From an uncultured Kangiella sp. (GTDB lineage: Bacteria; Pseudomonadota; Gammaproteobacteria; Enterobacterales; Kangiellaceae): 64,000 nucleotides of DNA. The stretch lies in assembly GCA_947498625.1 (NCBI GenBank), contig CANMKR010000003.1, forward strand, positions 310,001 through 374,000, read 5' to 3'. Below the pieces are notes generated by a model that saw only the letters and a list, made by a program, of their open reading frames with translations, made no database searches and was not told the origin of the DNA. How positions within the stretch are numbered: the first letter of the stretch is position 1; the number at the start of each line of letters is the position of its first letter. Positions 19,205 through 27,760 of the stretch are shown here, piece by piece. The translations under genes and the position numbers were made by a program.

Positions 19205-20221
19205 TTAATTTGTTGCTTTTTCAGCTTCTGATAACTTAACGATTTCTACGCCACCTTCGCCAACAATGACTAGAGTATTTTCGTCGGTGGTGACAATTGC
19301 TGCTCGACCTTTCAGATCGCCTCTTTGTTGTACCGGCAATGAACTTCCTAACAAGGTGCCACTTGTACCTACGGAAAACCATTCATTGTTAATGAACTCA
19401 ATGGCATGCAATCCTGAGTTGGTTGCTACATTAATCTGTTGCCAGCTATTACCGTAATTATTCGAGCGGAATAAATTCCCTTTTAACCCATAAGCATATA
19501 CTGCTTTACTCGGCGCTACTGTCACACCAAAAAATGACCCATCGTAAGGCGAGTTGATTTTATTCCAAGTTAAACCGTTGTTTCTCGAAACCGCCAGTAA
19601 ACCTGAGCTAACCTCTTCTCCATCCGCAGTTTCACCAGCAACATATTTCTCACCTGCAAGATAGACATTCTTAGAACCTGCTTGATGAACCAAACCATAG
19701 AAATGGCTAAACCCGCCATAAAAATCTGCTAAAGAATCTACTTGCCTTTCTTTCCAATTTGCTCCGCCATCACTTGACTCAAGATAAAGACCAAAGGCGC
19801 CTACTGCGATAATTTTATTCAGCTCAATAAACTCAACATCAAACAAAGCTGGAAACTCAATAGAGTCTTCAGCAATATAGGTTTGAGCCCAAGTTTCACC
19901 ACCATCTTTAGTTATCAACACCACCTGCTGATAACCGACGGCCACACCCCATTGATCATCGTAAAAATCTACCGAGGTTAAATCGTTCCTAGTTGGCGTT
20001 TGCTTTTGTTGCCAAGTTTGACCTTGGTCATCAGAAGTCAAAATATGACCTCTTTCACCCACAGTGACTAAGCGACCAGAAGGTAGCTTTTGTATATCTA
20101 ATAAAAGCGAATCTTTAGCTTTTGGCGCTATGATAGAGTCCGCCGAAAAAGCAGGACCAGAGATTATCGCTAGCGATAAAAGTGCTAACTGTAACCCTTT
20201 TGAGAAAATAGAAAACTTCAT
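19205..20221 (-). CDS. YCF48/HCF136-like beta-propeller exported protein
   Basis: This 338-residue protein has a signal peptide (about residues 1-27, cleavage after AFSA). Repeated blade motifs of the photosynthesis-assembly (YCF48) / BNR type follow: TSDDQGQTWQ, TKDGGETWA, SSDGGANWK, SRNNGLTWN, SNNYGNSWQ. In bacteria without photosystems such propellers occur beside RND/MMPL transporters and may act as periplasmic partners (inference). It is co-transcribed with the downstream transporter gene (16-bp gap). A terminator lies between it and the upstream DUF1329 gene, so it needs read-through or its own promoter. Confidence 0.85.
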   Translation of the reverse strand: MKFSIFSKGLQLALLSLAIISGPAFSADSIIAPKAKDSLLLDIQKLPSGRLVTVGERGHILTSDDQGQTWQQKQTPTRNDLTSVDFYDDQWGVAVGYQQVVLITKDGGETWAQTYIAEDSIEFPALFDVEFIELNKIIAVGAFGLYLESSDGGANWKERQVDSLADFYGGFSHFYGLVHQAGSKNVYLAGEKYVAGETADGEEVSSGLLAVSRNNGLTWNKINSPYDGSFFGVTVAPSKAVYAYGLKGNLFRSNNYGNSWQQINVATNSGLHAIEFINNEWFSVGTSGTLLGSSLPVQQRGDLKGRAAIVTTDENTLVIVGEGGVEIVKLSEAEKATN

Positions 20222-20297
20222 AAACAGCGTCTATCCAATTATTGATTATTAATATTATATCAGTTGTAAAACTACTACTAATTTAAGACAAATACTA

Positions 20298-20323
20298 AAA
20301 AGCGGTCAATAAAGACCGCTTTT
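20298..20323 (-). terminator. Terminator after the DUF1329 gene
   Basis: A perfect stem AAAAGCGGTC / GACCGCTTTT with a 6-nt loop lies 15 bp downstream of the DUF1329 stop. It divides the DUF1302-DUF1329 unit from the YCF48-transporter unit. Confidence 0.85.
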
Positions 20324-20338
20324 GAAATTCAGCATATT

Positions 20339-21715
20339 TTAACGGCGACCTAAACGACGTAATGCTGAAGGAGTAAAATGATTACCTCTGAATTGAGTAT
20401 CAAAATCATACATATCTTCTTGGTTATCAAGACCAATCGCTAAATAACGACCAGAAGGTAAATCATAATAAGTTTCAAGCGTTGACCATAAAGCCGGAAC
20501 TTCATAGTAGTTAATAGCATGTGCCATAGCGACACGCCATAAATCACCCGCCTCATTATAGATATCTGAAGCAGAAACTTGCCAGCTATCTTCATCGATA
20601 TAGAAAACGCGCTTACCGTATTGATGACGCGTGTCTTCTTTTAGCGTTGCTTCAAGAACCCAAACACGATGCTTTTCGTAGCGCACCAAGTCTTGGTTAA
20701 TTACACCAGGACGAATAATGTCGTCGTAAGACAATTTATCAGAGTGTAGCTGATAAGTGTTATACGGAATAAACATTTCTTTCTTGCCTTTGATTGTCCA
20801 ATTATAACGATCAGGAGCTCCGTTATACATATCAAAATCATCTGTTGTTCTTAAACCATCAGAAGCGGTTCCTGGAGCATCATAAGCAACGTTTGGAGCA
20901 CGTTGAACACGTCGACGACCTGCGTTATAAATCCAAGCTTTACGTGGTTCTTTTACCTGATCCATTGTCTCGTGAACTAATAATGCAGTACCAGCCAAAC
21001 GAGCTGGAGCTGTCACGTATTGACGGAACAAGAATAAGACGTTGCCATCTTCTAGTTTCTCAGGAGTCATGCCCGGACGATTATAGATTTGATCTAACTC
21101 ATCTTTAATCTTAACTAAAGTATAGTCGCCGTCAGCTTGTGGCGAAGCTTGTCCCGCTTCACGTTGAACTGTTACACCACGATAACGAGTTAAGTGATTC
21201 CAGATTAGCTCTAAACCCGATTCTGGGAACGGAAATGGTGTACCAATTGCTGCGCCTTTAATGCCGTTACCACCATCTACTAAGGTTGCAGTTGGAGCAT
21301 TACGCTTAATAGCGTCATAAACGTATTGCGGATAAGAAGCGGTACGGCGAGTTTGATATACCTTCATTTTGTACTGTTCAGGATAAGCCTTAAATAAAGC
21401 AATCTGACCAGGAGAAAGGTTCTCTTGATATTGCGTATAATTTTGCGCATCAATAGTGAACAGAACTTGATCACCAGCAAATGGATCTGGATGATGGTCA
21501 CCTTTTGAATAGCCTTGAGGTGCTGAAGTAATACCACCATTCCAAGCTGGGATTGAGCCATCAGCATTACCTGCTTTGATTGCACCCATTGGAGTATAAG
21601 TATCACCGCCTAACTGCGCCGCCTTTTCAGCCGTAACTTTCGCATCTGCAGTTGCCCCTAAGAAAGTTGAAGCTACCGCGGTTGCCAATAACCATTTATT
21701 CATAATTTTAGCCAT
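20339..21715 (-). CDS. DUF1329 family exported protein
   Basis: This 458-residue protein has a signal peptide (MNKWLLATAVASTFLGATADA preceded by MAKI) and a mature part matching the DUF1329 pattern, with tyrosine-rich sequences such as AWIYNAGRRRVQRAPNVAYD and YEKHRVWVLEATLK. The fold is thought to resemble outer-membrane lipoprotein-sorting (LolA/LolB-like) proteins, which would suit a periplasmic carrier of a hydrophobic molecule (inference). It is 34 bp downstream of the DUF1302 gene, its regular partner, and is followed by a terminator. AAGGG precedes the ATG at a rather long spacing. Confidence 0.88.
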   Translation of the reverse strand: MAKIMNKWLLATAVASTFLGATADAKVTAEKAAQLGGDTYTPMGAIKAGNADGSIPAWNGGITSAPQGYSKGDHHPDPFAGDQVLFTIDAQNYTQYQENLSPGQIALFKAYPEQYKMKVYQTRRTASYPQYVYDAIKRNAPTATLVDGGNGIKGAAIGTPFPFPESGLELIWNHLTRYRGVTVQREAGQASPQADGDYTLVKIKDELDQIYNRPGMTPEKLEDGNVLFLFRQYVTAPARLAGTALLVHETMDQVKEPRKAWIYNAGRRRVQRAPNVAYDAPGTASDGLRTTDDFDMYNGAPDRYNWTIKGKKEMFIPYNTYQLHSDKLSYDDIIRPGVINQDLVRYEKHRVWVLEATLKEDTRHQYGKRVFYIDEDSWQVSASDIYNEAGDLWRVAMAHAINYYEVPALWSTLETYYDLPSGRYLAIGLDNQEDMYDFDTQFRGNHFTPSALRRLGRR

Positions 21716-21749
21716 ATTGTAACTAGCCCTTTTTAATTAACTATATAAG

Positions 21750-23738
21750 TTATATTGAATAACTAACCGCAAGCGACACATAGTCACGGTCGTGAATTAA
21801 GTTTGCACTTTCGTTGCCGAAGAAACGATTATAATTGAAATCTACTTTCCAAGTGCTTAAGTAGTCCCAGCTCATACCTACTGCTAACGCCTTACGTCCT
21901 TCTAGGAAGTTACTGATAGGTGCTGGAGTATTACCACTAACATCGTGTTGGAACACAACGCGGGGAGCTAAGTTACCACCGAATAATGCATTTTCGTAAT
22001 TCCAACGCATTGCCATGCGATAACCCCAAGAGAAGTCATCAGCAAAGCCATTGGTTTCCATGCCTTCACACTCAGTGTAAACACGCTGTCCATTTGCTGG
22101 GTTAGTAAAACCGCAAGGAGAGGCTGTGTTGCCAGTAGCTACGAAGAAACCTTCGCCGATACCATTACCATTGCCATCCCATACTCTTGCTGCATTACCC
22201 GAACGGAAAGTACCTTCAGCTTCAAAGCGTAACTCATCTTGCGAAGGCATATCTTGGATTTGGTTTAAACCAACTTCTACTAAGAATACGGTTTGATCGG
22301 AACCCCAAACAGAACCTAATAAATTGGTAAAAGTCGCTTGTGCTTGAATAGTATCTAACAAGCGATAACCTGAAACTTCTGTATTAAAAGTTGTAATGTT
22401 TGCAACTTGGCTGGTTCCACGAAGAACTGGGCCAGGGGCGCTCAAACCATCTAATGGCTCTAATAACGCAAATAACAATTCGGCATCATCAACTTGTAAT
22501 GGCTCATCGAAACGGTAAGAAATCTCACCACCAATTGACCAACCGTTATCGGTAGCCGTATTAAAGCTAAGACCACCCATTTGAATATCTTCTGGGTATT
22601 CTAGGAAACCACTCACAGTACCTGTTGTATCAGCAGAAACACCTGAAATAATTGGACGTCGGTTGTGATAGTTCATGTAGTAGAAGCCCCACTCAGTTCC
22701 ACCTTCGGTGAAGTAAGCAAGCTTTAAACCATATTGTCCTTGATCGTCAGCATTTCGAGTTTCACGACGAACTGCTACTGTTCCTGGAGTACCTTCTGGA
22801 ATTTGAGCAAAACCTAAGTGTACGTCTTGGCCGGTAAAACCTAAGAAATCACGAGTCGCGAAATAAGTGCCTGGCTCGTCTACACGAACTGGTTCCCACT
22901 CATATTGGTAGAAAGCTTCCATTGATAGGCTTTCAGTTAAATCTAATGATGCCCATAACATTCCAGATGGAATTAATGCTTCTTTTAACTCAGCACCAGG
23001 ATTACGTAAGGTACGCAGGTTAACTGCATTAGCTTCATTTAAGCTGTGCTGAATGAAAGTCGACTCACCCCAGCTAACAACTTGCTCACCTAAGCGAACC
23101 TGTAAAGTAGAAGCTTCACCAATATCCCAAGTAGCCCAGGCATAGAAATCTAATATTTCAGCATCACGCCCTTGTTCTGTTTTAGCAGTATTTTCGCCGG
23201 CAGCATAAGCGCCTCTCGGGGTAGCATCTAAATCTTTGAAACGAGTCGTTCCATCCATGATCTCAGCATCATAGAACCATAAGGCACGGGCAAATATACC
23301 AAACTCACCATCTTTATGTCGCATATCAAACTCATGCAAACCTTTATAGACGTTCGAGAATAGATCGCCTTTATCATAGTTTAGATTGCCATCATCTGAA
23401 TTATTTGACCAAGCTCCTAAAGGAACATTTTGTCCCGCAGGCAAACCTTGGCAGAAAGGACTTGTTGGATTCGTATTACAGGCATAAACCGCTGCAATTG
23501 GAGCCCCACCATTTAATCTTGGGAACAGATTAGCTTTACCAATCAGGTTATTGTCACGCTCACCTACTCGCCAACTGGCGCCGGCACTGAATGTACTGTC
23601 AAAGCTAATCTCAAAGTTATCTGTTTCAAATTCAACTGCTTGAATAGAAGTTGCAGACAGTGCTAGAGCAACTCCAGCCGCGACTTTTGACAAAGCTTTA
23701 AGAGGAGAGTTTTTTTTATTTAACTCGTTCATTTTCAT
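21750..23738 (-). CDS. DUF1302 family outer-membrane protein
   Basis: This 662-residue protein has an N-terminal signal peptide (hydrophobic core ALSKVAAGVALALSATSIQA). The long mature part has alternating aromatic beta-strand patterns and a barrel-like C-terminus ending YVSLAVSYSI, consistent with an outer-membrane beta-barrel. The motif GEQVVSWGES fits the DUF1302 family. GGAAGGA precedes the ATG at good spacing. It is transcribed first, with DUF1329 behind it. Function is not established; by context it would be the outer-membrane end of a transport path including the MMPL transporter. Confidence 0.87.
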   Translation of the reverse strand: MKMNELNKKNSPLKALSKVAAGVALALSATSIQAVEFETDNFEISFDSTFSAGASWRVGERDNNLIGKANLFPRLNGGAPIAAVYACNTNPTSPFCQGLPAGQNVPLGAWSNNSDDGNLNYDKGDLFSNVYKGLHEFDMRHKDGEFGIFARALWFYDAEIMDGTTRFKDLDATPRGAYAAGENTAKTEQGRDAEILDFYAWATWDIGEASTLQVRLGEQVVSWGESTFIQHSLNEANAVNLRTLRNPGAELKEALIPSGMLWASLDLTESLSMEAFYQYEWEPVRVDEPGTYFATRDFLGFTGQDVHLGFAQIPEGTPGTVAVRRETRNADDQGQYGLKLAYFTEGGTEWGFYYMNYHNRRPIISGVSADTTGTVSGFLEYPEDIQMGGLSFNTATDNGWSIGGEISYRFDEPLQVDDAELLFALLEPLDGLSAPGPVLRGTSQVANITTFNTEVSGYRLLDTIQAQATFTNLLGSVWGSDQTVFLVEVGLNQIQDMPSQDELRFEAEGTFRSGNAARVWDGNGNGIGEGFFVATGNTASPCGFTNPANGQRVYTECEGMETNGFADDFSWGYRMAMRWNYENALFGGNLAPRVVFQHDVSGNTPAPISNFLEGRKALAVGMSWDYLSTWKVDFNYNRFFGNESANLIHDRDYVSLAVSYSI

Positions 23739-24048
23739 TAATTCCTTCCCCCGTGATAGGAATCTATCGTTTTATTGAGTTTCAATAGCATAAAGTTATA
23801 AGTCATCATACCACTTGATAATCGCATACTAGCAGTAAAATCTGTTAGCTCGCAAGGTTTTATCGTATATGCGCCTATTTTTTAACCTATCTGCTGAATA
23901 GCAGATGAATGAAGGATAGAAAAAGCTTAATTAGGATGTCTTTTTTGCTGTTCTTTTACAGAAAGTTAAGGTTATTGTTAGCAAATCCTTTTGCTAGATC
24001 AATAACATAGGATAAATAAGTAAGGAATCTTTAAAGGTTTAATCACAA
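23739..24048. other. 310-bp non-coding stretch upstream of the DUF1302 gene
   Basis: There is no convincing gene here. It must hold the promoter of the DUF1302-DUF1329 unit. The only clear structure is an inverted repeat at 23889-23906, listed separately. No terminator is evident for the small gene that ends at 24049. Confidence 0.6.
23889..23906. promoter_or_regulatory. Inverted repeat, possible operator upstream of DUF1302
   Basis: Perfect 7-bp arms ATCTGCT / AGCAGAT are separated by GAAT, about 150 bp upstream of the DUF1302 start. It could be an operator or a weak hairpin; no T run follows. The regulator is unknown. Confidence 0.35.
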
Positions 24049-24228
24049 TTAAAAAAGTAGGTCTTTTAAAAACTCCTGAACATTATTTACTCTCTCAAGC
24101 GAATTTAACATGTCCATTTCAGGGCTTGAATTAGCAGTTTTAACTAAAACCAATACCGTTAATAACACCACGCCAATTACTAAACTTATTTTCGGTAACC
24201 ATTTAATACTTTGTCTATTTAACGTCAT
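24049..24228 (-). CDS. Small single-pass membrane peptide (59 aa)
   Basis: This short gene starts at an ATG at 24228, with GAGGATAG a few bases upstream, and ends with TAA. The product has a basic N-terminus (MTLNRQSIKWLPK), one strongly hydrophobic segment (about residues 14-29) and an acidic, helical C-terminal tail. I know of no family. It lies 97 bp downstream of the ABC exporter permease on the same strand and is preceded by a pair of palindromic elements. It may be an accessory to the exporter or independently regulated. Confidence 0.6.
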   Translation of the reverse strand: MTLNRQSIKWLPKISLVIGVVLLTVLVLVKTANSSPEMDMLNSLERVNNVQEFLKDLLF

Positions 24229-24270
24229 TTTACTATCCTCACTTAATCCTAATGTATCCGTTTCTCTTTA

Positions 24271-24310
24271 TTAGATGCAGCTAAGGCCAATTTGGATTAG
24301 ATGCATCTAA
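24271..24310. promoter_or_regulatory. Paired palindromes, candidate operator for the 59-aa gene
   Basis: TTAGATGCAGCTAA (24271-24284) and the perfect palindrome TTAGATGCATCTAA (24297-24310) lie 26 bp apart centre to centre. They sit between the ABC permease stop and the 59-residue gene. The same-face spacing is typical of cooperative repressor sites. The binding protein is unknown. Confidence 0.45.
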
Positions 24311-24325
24311 CATCATTTTAAAATT

Positions 24326-25291
24326 TTATAACGCTTCGTCTCGGTAGCGACGGATGTAAATAGCTCCCACTATGAATGCCGCACCAACAATCAAGCCAAA
24401 CCATAAATTGGGGTCCATCAACTGATTAGGGTAACTGCCCCAACCACTGTCAAATTCCCAACCTACTCGACCCAATACTTCTACTAATTCTGACACCCCT
24501 TCTTCTTCAACTTGAGACATCATTGCCATCGGAGTTGAGTATGCTTTACCGATACCTGTAAATTGGTTACCTATCCAACCTAGAAAGTGAGCGGATCTAA
24601 ATGCAATACTTTCTACTATTAACACTACAATTATCGGTAACCAAGAGACTAGAAACGGAACTCTTTTAGTAGCGCTTGAAATAAACAGTAAGTAGCCAAT
24701 AAATGGAGCAATCCATAATACCGCCATCACATTGGCCATTAACTGATAGCTACTAGCCATAAAGATAGCGCTAGGAGAAAACACCAGTCCAGCAATGTCG
24801 CCATTAGACATGGCGGCAAATAACAAACCTATCAACATCATGCCTAGGTTAGTGATGATGGATATTACCCAAATCACTAACGGTAATACTACCGTCACAC
24901 TGACTACTTTTGATAACACCGTTTGTGTATCTGAAATCGGTAATGATTTCCAAAACAAAATGCTTTTATCTTTGCGATCATCATACAAAGCGCCTAAGCA
25001 GTAAAAGTAACCAACAAACGCCATGACGATTGCTAAGTTAAAAATGTTCATGTAATACCAAGCCGTCATCGCCAGGTTTTTATCGCCTTCAGAAGCGGTT
25101 GCTTCCCACAAGCCCAACAAATCCGTAGGGTTCGTGGCGCCAATGCTAACTTTTACTGTGTCATTAGTGAAAAAGATCACTAACAACAAGGAGGTAAATA
25201 AAACTAATGCTGAAATTCCAACTGGCACCCATTGAAAACCTGTTTTGTGTTCCCAGTATTCTCTTTTAAGTAATGTCAAAAAAGTGTTCAT
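24326..25291 (-). CDS. ABC-2 type exporter permease
   Basis: This 321-residue membrane protein has about six hydrophobic segments, starting at residues 21-42. The first loop is large and extracytoplasmic, and a final helix precedes the C-terminal IRRYRDEAL. The N-terminal LLKREYWEHKTGF is typical of ABC-2 permeases linked to YtrA-type regulators. Its ATG overlaps the ATPase stop as TAATG, so the two are translationally coupled. It is likely the membrane half of a small-molecule, peptide or envelope-stress exporter; the substrate is unknown. Confidence 0.87.
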   Translation of the reverse strand: MNTFLTLLKREYWEHKTGFQWVPVGISALVLFTSLLLVIFFTNDTVKVSIGATNPTDLLGLWEATASEGDKNLAMTAWYYMNIFNLAIVMAFVGYFYCLGALYDDRKDKSILFWKSLPISDTQTVLSKVVSVTVVLPLVIWVISIITNLGMMLIGLLFAAMSNGDIAGLVFSPSAIFMASSYQLMANVMAVLWIAPFIGYLLFISSATKRVPFLVSWLPIIVVLIVESIAFRSAHFLGWIGNQFTGIGKAYSTPMAMMSQVEEEGVSELVEVLGRVGWEFDSGWGSYPNQLMDPNLWFGLIVGAAFIVGAIYIRRYRDEAL

Positions 25292-26145
25292 TAGGCTTCT
25301 CCTTGCATTTTGGCTACAAACAGATCGGCAACGCTTGGTTTACGAACCTTGCCCATTTCTTCAAGATGAGGCTTGGCGACGCCACTAAACAAGCACACTT
25401 TTTGTCCGAAGACTTCGCGTACGCTTAGTGGATTCATCGCCAAGGCTTGTTCCTCATACTCCTTCTCAACCATGACTTCAAAATAAGTTTCTGCAATCGC
25501 ATCCATAGAATCATCCAGTACGATTTCGCCATTTTGGATAAAAACCAAATCACTCAAAATATGCTCAACTTCTTCAACTTGATGCGTCGTAATGATAATG
25601 GTGCGATCTTCATCAAAATAATCATTCAATAACTGCTCATAAAATGCTTTACGGAACAAAATATCCAAACCTAAAGTAGGCTCATCCAAAATCAATAAAT
25701 CCGCATCTATCGACATAATTAAAGCTAAGTGCAATTGCACCACCATGCCTTTGGACAGCGCTTTAACTTTTGAATCTTGCTTGATTTTGGTTTTCGCCAA
25801 ATAACCCATGCAGCGTTCTCGATTAAATCTAGAATGAACACCCTCGACAAAGTCGATTGCTTGGCTAACTTTAATCCAGCGAGGCAATACAGCAACATCG
25901 GCAATAAAACAAACACGCTCCATCAACTCATCACGTTGCTTATGGGGATCAAGACCAAAAATCTCCAACTTGCCATCATAAGGAGTCAATCCCAAAATCG
26001 ACTTTAGTAAGGTCGTTTTGCCTGCACCATTTGGACCAATAAGGCCTAAAATACGGCCTGAATCTAAACTCAGGTTCACATTGTTTAAGGCTTTATAATT
26101 GCCATATTTCTTACTTAAGCCTTGTGCTTGTAAGATATTAGCCAT
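25291..26145 (-). CDS. ABC exporter ATP-binding protein
   Basis: This 284-residue ATPase has Walker A GPNGAGKTTLL and Walker B LLILDEPTLGLD, followed by the switch histidine in ITTHQVEEVE. The signature region is degenerate (ALSKGMVVQLHLALIM). The ATG at 26145 is preferred over the in-frame ATG at 26166 because GGGGAAAG lies just upstream. It then overlaps the GntR stop by 8 bp. The pairing with an ABC-2 permease and an upstream YtrA-type regulator is a common exporter operon. Confidence 0.88.
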   Translation of the reverse strand: MANILQAQGLSKKYGNYKALNNVNLSLDSGRILGLIGPNGAGKTTLLKSILGLTPYDGKLEIFGLDPHKQRDELMERVCFIADVAVLPRWIKVSQAIDFVEGVHSRFNRERCMGYLAKTKIKQDSKVKALSKGMVVQLHLALIMSIDADLLILDEPTLGLDILFRKAFYEQLLNDYFDEDRTIIITTHQVEEVEHILSDLVFIQNGEIVLDDSMDAIAETYFEVMVEKEYEEQALAMNPLSVREVFGQKVCLFSGVAKPHLEEMGKVRKPSVADLFVAKMQGEA

Positions 26146-26557
26146 TGTTGCTTTCCCCGCTTTCATCTAGTTGTTTTTTTGGTTTTTGAAACTTCTCTTC
26201 ATCCGTTTTTGCAGACTGGACCAAATCCTCCAGTGAAATGCCTAAGCGTTCAATCTTTTCTAATAATGCCGGCCATTCAACCGTTAAAAACTGCTCGCGC
26301 TCTGCCGCTAATAATTTTGCTTTAGCCCCTTCTGTGACAAACATTCCTAAACCTCTGCGTTTTTCTGCTAATTCGTTATCCACTAAAAGTTGGTAAGCCT
26401 TGGATACGGTTATTGGATTCAGCTTATATTCTGCTGAAATATTTCGTACCGAAGGTAGCGCTTCTCCTTCTGCAATTGCGCCCTCAAGGATCATATTAAG
26501 AACCTTGTCTTTTAATTGCAGATAAATTGGTTGGGTATCATCCCAGTGTACTTGCAT
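26138..26557 (-). CDS. GntR-family (YtrA subfamily) regulator
   Basis: This 139-residue repressor has an N-terminal GntR winged helix (QPIYLQLKDKVLNMILEGAI, LPSVRNISAEYKLNPITVSKAY, KRRGLGMFV) and a short C-terminal helical part, which is the YtrA layout. YtrA-type regulators normally repress their own operon, here the ABC exporter genes. It is the first gene of the operon. A perfect palindrome overlaps its promoter about 85-105 bp upstream. Confidence 0.9.
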   Translation of the reverse strand: MQVHWDDTQPIYLQLKDKVLNMILEGAIAEGEALPSVRNISAEYKLNPITVSKAYQLLVDNELAEKRRGLGMFVTEGAKAKLLAAEREQFLTVEWPALLEKIERLGISLEDLVQSAKTDEEKFQKPKKQLDESGESNNG

Positions 26558-26640
26558 ACCTTTGTCCTAATTGTGTCACTATGGTTGCGAAACTCGTCGC
26601 TTGGTTCGGCTTAAGACTCTTTAAGTGTTATGCCGATTTA

Positions 26641-26662
26641 GTGTTATACTAATATATAACAC
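26641..26662. promoter_or_regulatory. Candidate operator of the YtrA-type regulator
   Basis: Perfect 8-bp arms GTGTTATA / TATAACAC are separated by 6 bp. The site lies in the GntR-ABC operon promoter region, just downstream of a TTGACG (minus strand, 26670-26675) that could be the -35 element. Autoregulation is inferred from the family. Confidence 0.6.
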
Positions 26663-26803
26663 CTATTCACGTCAAGCTTGTTTCACAAATATTGTTTATC
26701 TGTGAATATAAATATATGATTTTGTTAGTATATTTTTATAGAATAGTGAGCATAGGTTTTAATCAAAGATCGTTAATGACTGTTATAGTCAGGGTGATAT
26801 AGC

Positions 26804-27760
26804 TTGAGTAACACACCTAAAATTGCTTTTTGGATACTCTTATTATTAAGTATAACTGCCCTCTTGGGCTGGTTAAACGCCAGTTATGCCTTAGCCAGTG
26901 GCTTAATTGTAGGTTGGTTTGCCAATAACCGATATCAACCAATAGAAAGCTCATCATTAAGTAAATGGGCTTCACTACTCCTTAAAGTCGCCATTGTGAT
27001 CCTAGGCTTTTCGCTTCCGGTGACAGAATTACTAGCAACCGCTAAAACCGGCTTTGGGTTAACAGTCGCCGTTATTGTCGGAACCCTATTAATCGGATTA
27101 CTGTTGGGTAAGGCATTCAAGCTTAACAACGAAATCGCTTGGTTAATCAGCTCAGGAACCGCTATCTGCGGTGGTAGTGCCATTGCTGCTGTAGGTACTT
27201 CAATCAAAGCTTCAGCCAATAATATGGCTCTTTGCTTAGCCATTGTATTCATTCTGAATGCCGTAGCGCTGTTCCTGTATCCTATTATTGGTCACTGGCT
27301 GGAACTTTCTCAGTTGCAATTCGGTCTTTGGGCAGCCATTGGCATCCATGATACTTCTAGTGTGGTTGGTGCAGCATCTCAATATGGCGAACAAGCTTTA
27401 AATGTAGCCACCACCACAAAATTATCACGTGCGCTCTGGATAATTCCTGTTGCTTTGTTGGCAGCCTTCATCGCCACTAAAAAAGCCACAGAGAATCAAA
27501 AGGCTAAAGTCACAATTCCATGGTTTATTGTGTTATTTATTGCCGCCAGTTTTATCAGTAATTTTTTGCCGATGGATACGATGAGACCCATTATTCAGTT
27601 TGTTGCTAAAAGTCTATTTGCGCTGAGTCTACTTTGGATGGGTGCAAGTTTAAATAAAGCTAATATATTAAGTATTTCACGTAAAGCATTTTTGCTTGGC
27701 ATTATCTTATGGTTGTTAATCTCTACACTAGGATTAACCCTAGTGTATTGGTATTACTAA
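26804..27760 (+). CDS. YeiH-family (UPF0324) membrane permease, putative sulfate exporter family
   Basis: This 318-residue polytopic protein has about ten hydrophobic segments. It carries the conserved-looking stretches SSGTAICGGSAIAAVG and AAIGIHDTSSVVGAASQYG, characteristic of the YeiH/YadS family. Some members are annotated as sulfate exporters, but the substrate is not secure. The start is a TTG at 26804 with AGGGTGAT about 7 bases upstream; no suitable ATG exists. The stop overlaps the ATG of nudC as TAATG, so the two genes are coupled. Confidence 0.87.
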   Translation: MSNTPKIAFWILLLLSITALLGWLNASYALASGLIVGWFANNRYQPIESSSLSKWASLLLKVAIVILGFSLPVTELLATAKTGFGLTVAVIVGTLLIGLLLGKAFKLNNEIAWLISSGTAICGGSAIAAVGTSIKASANNMALCLAIVFILNAVALFLYPIIGHWLELSQLQFGLWAAIGIHDTSSVVGAASQYGEQALNVATTTKLSRALWIIPVALLAAFIATKKATENQKAKVTIPWFIVLFIAASFISNFLPMDTMRPIIQFVAKSLFALSLLWMGASLNKANILSISRKAFLLGIILWLLISTLGLTLVYWYY

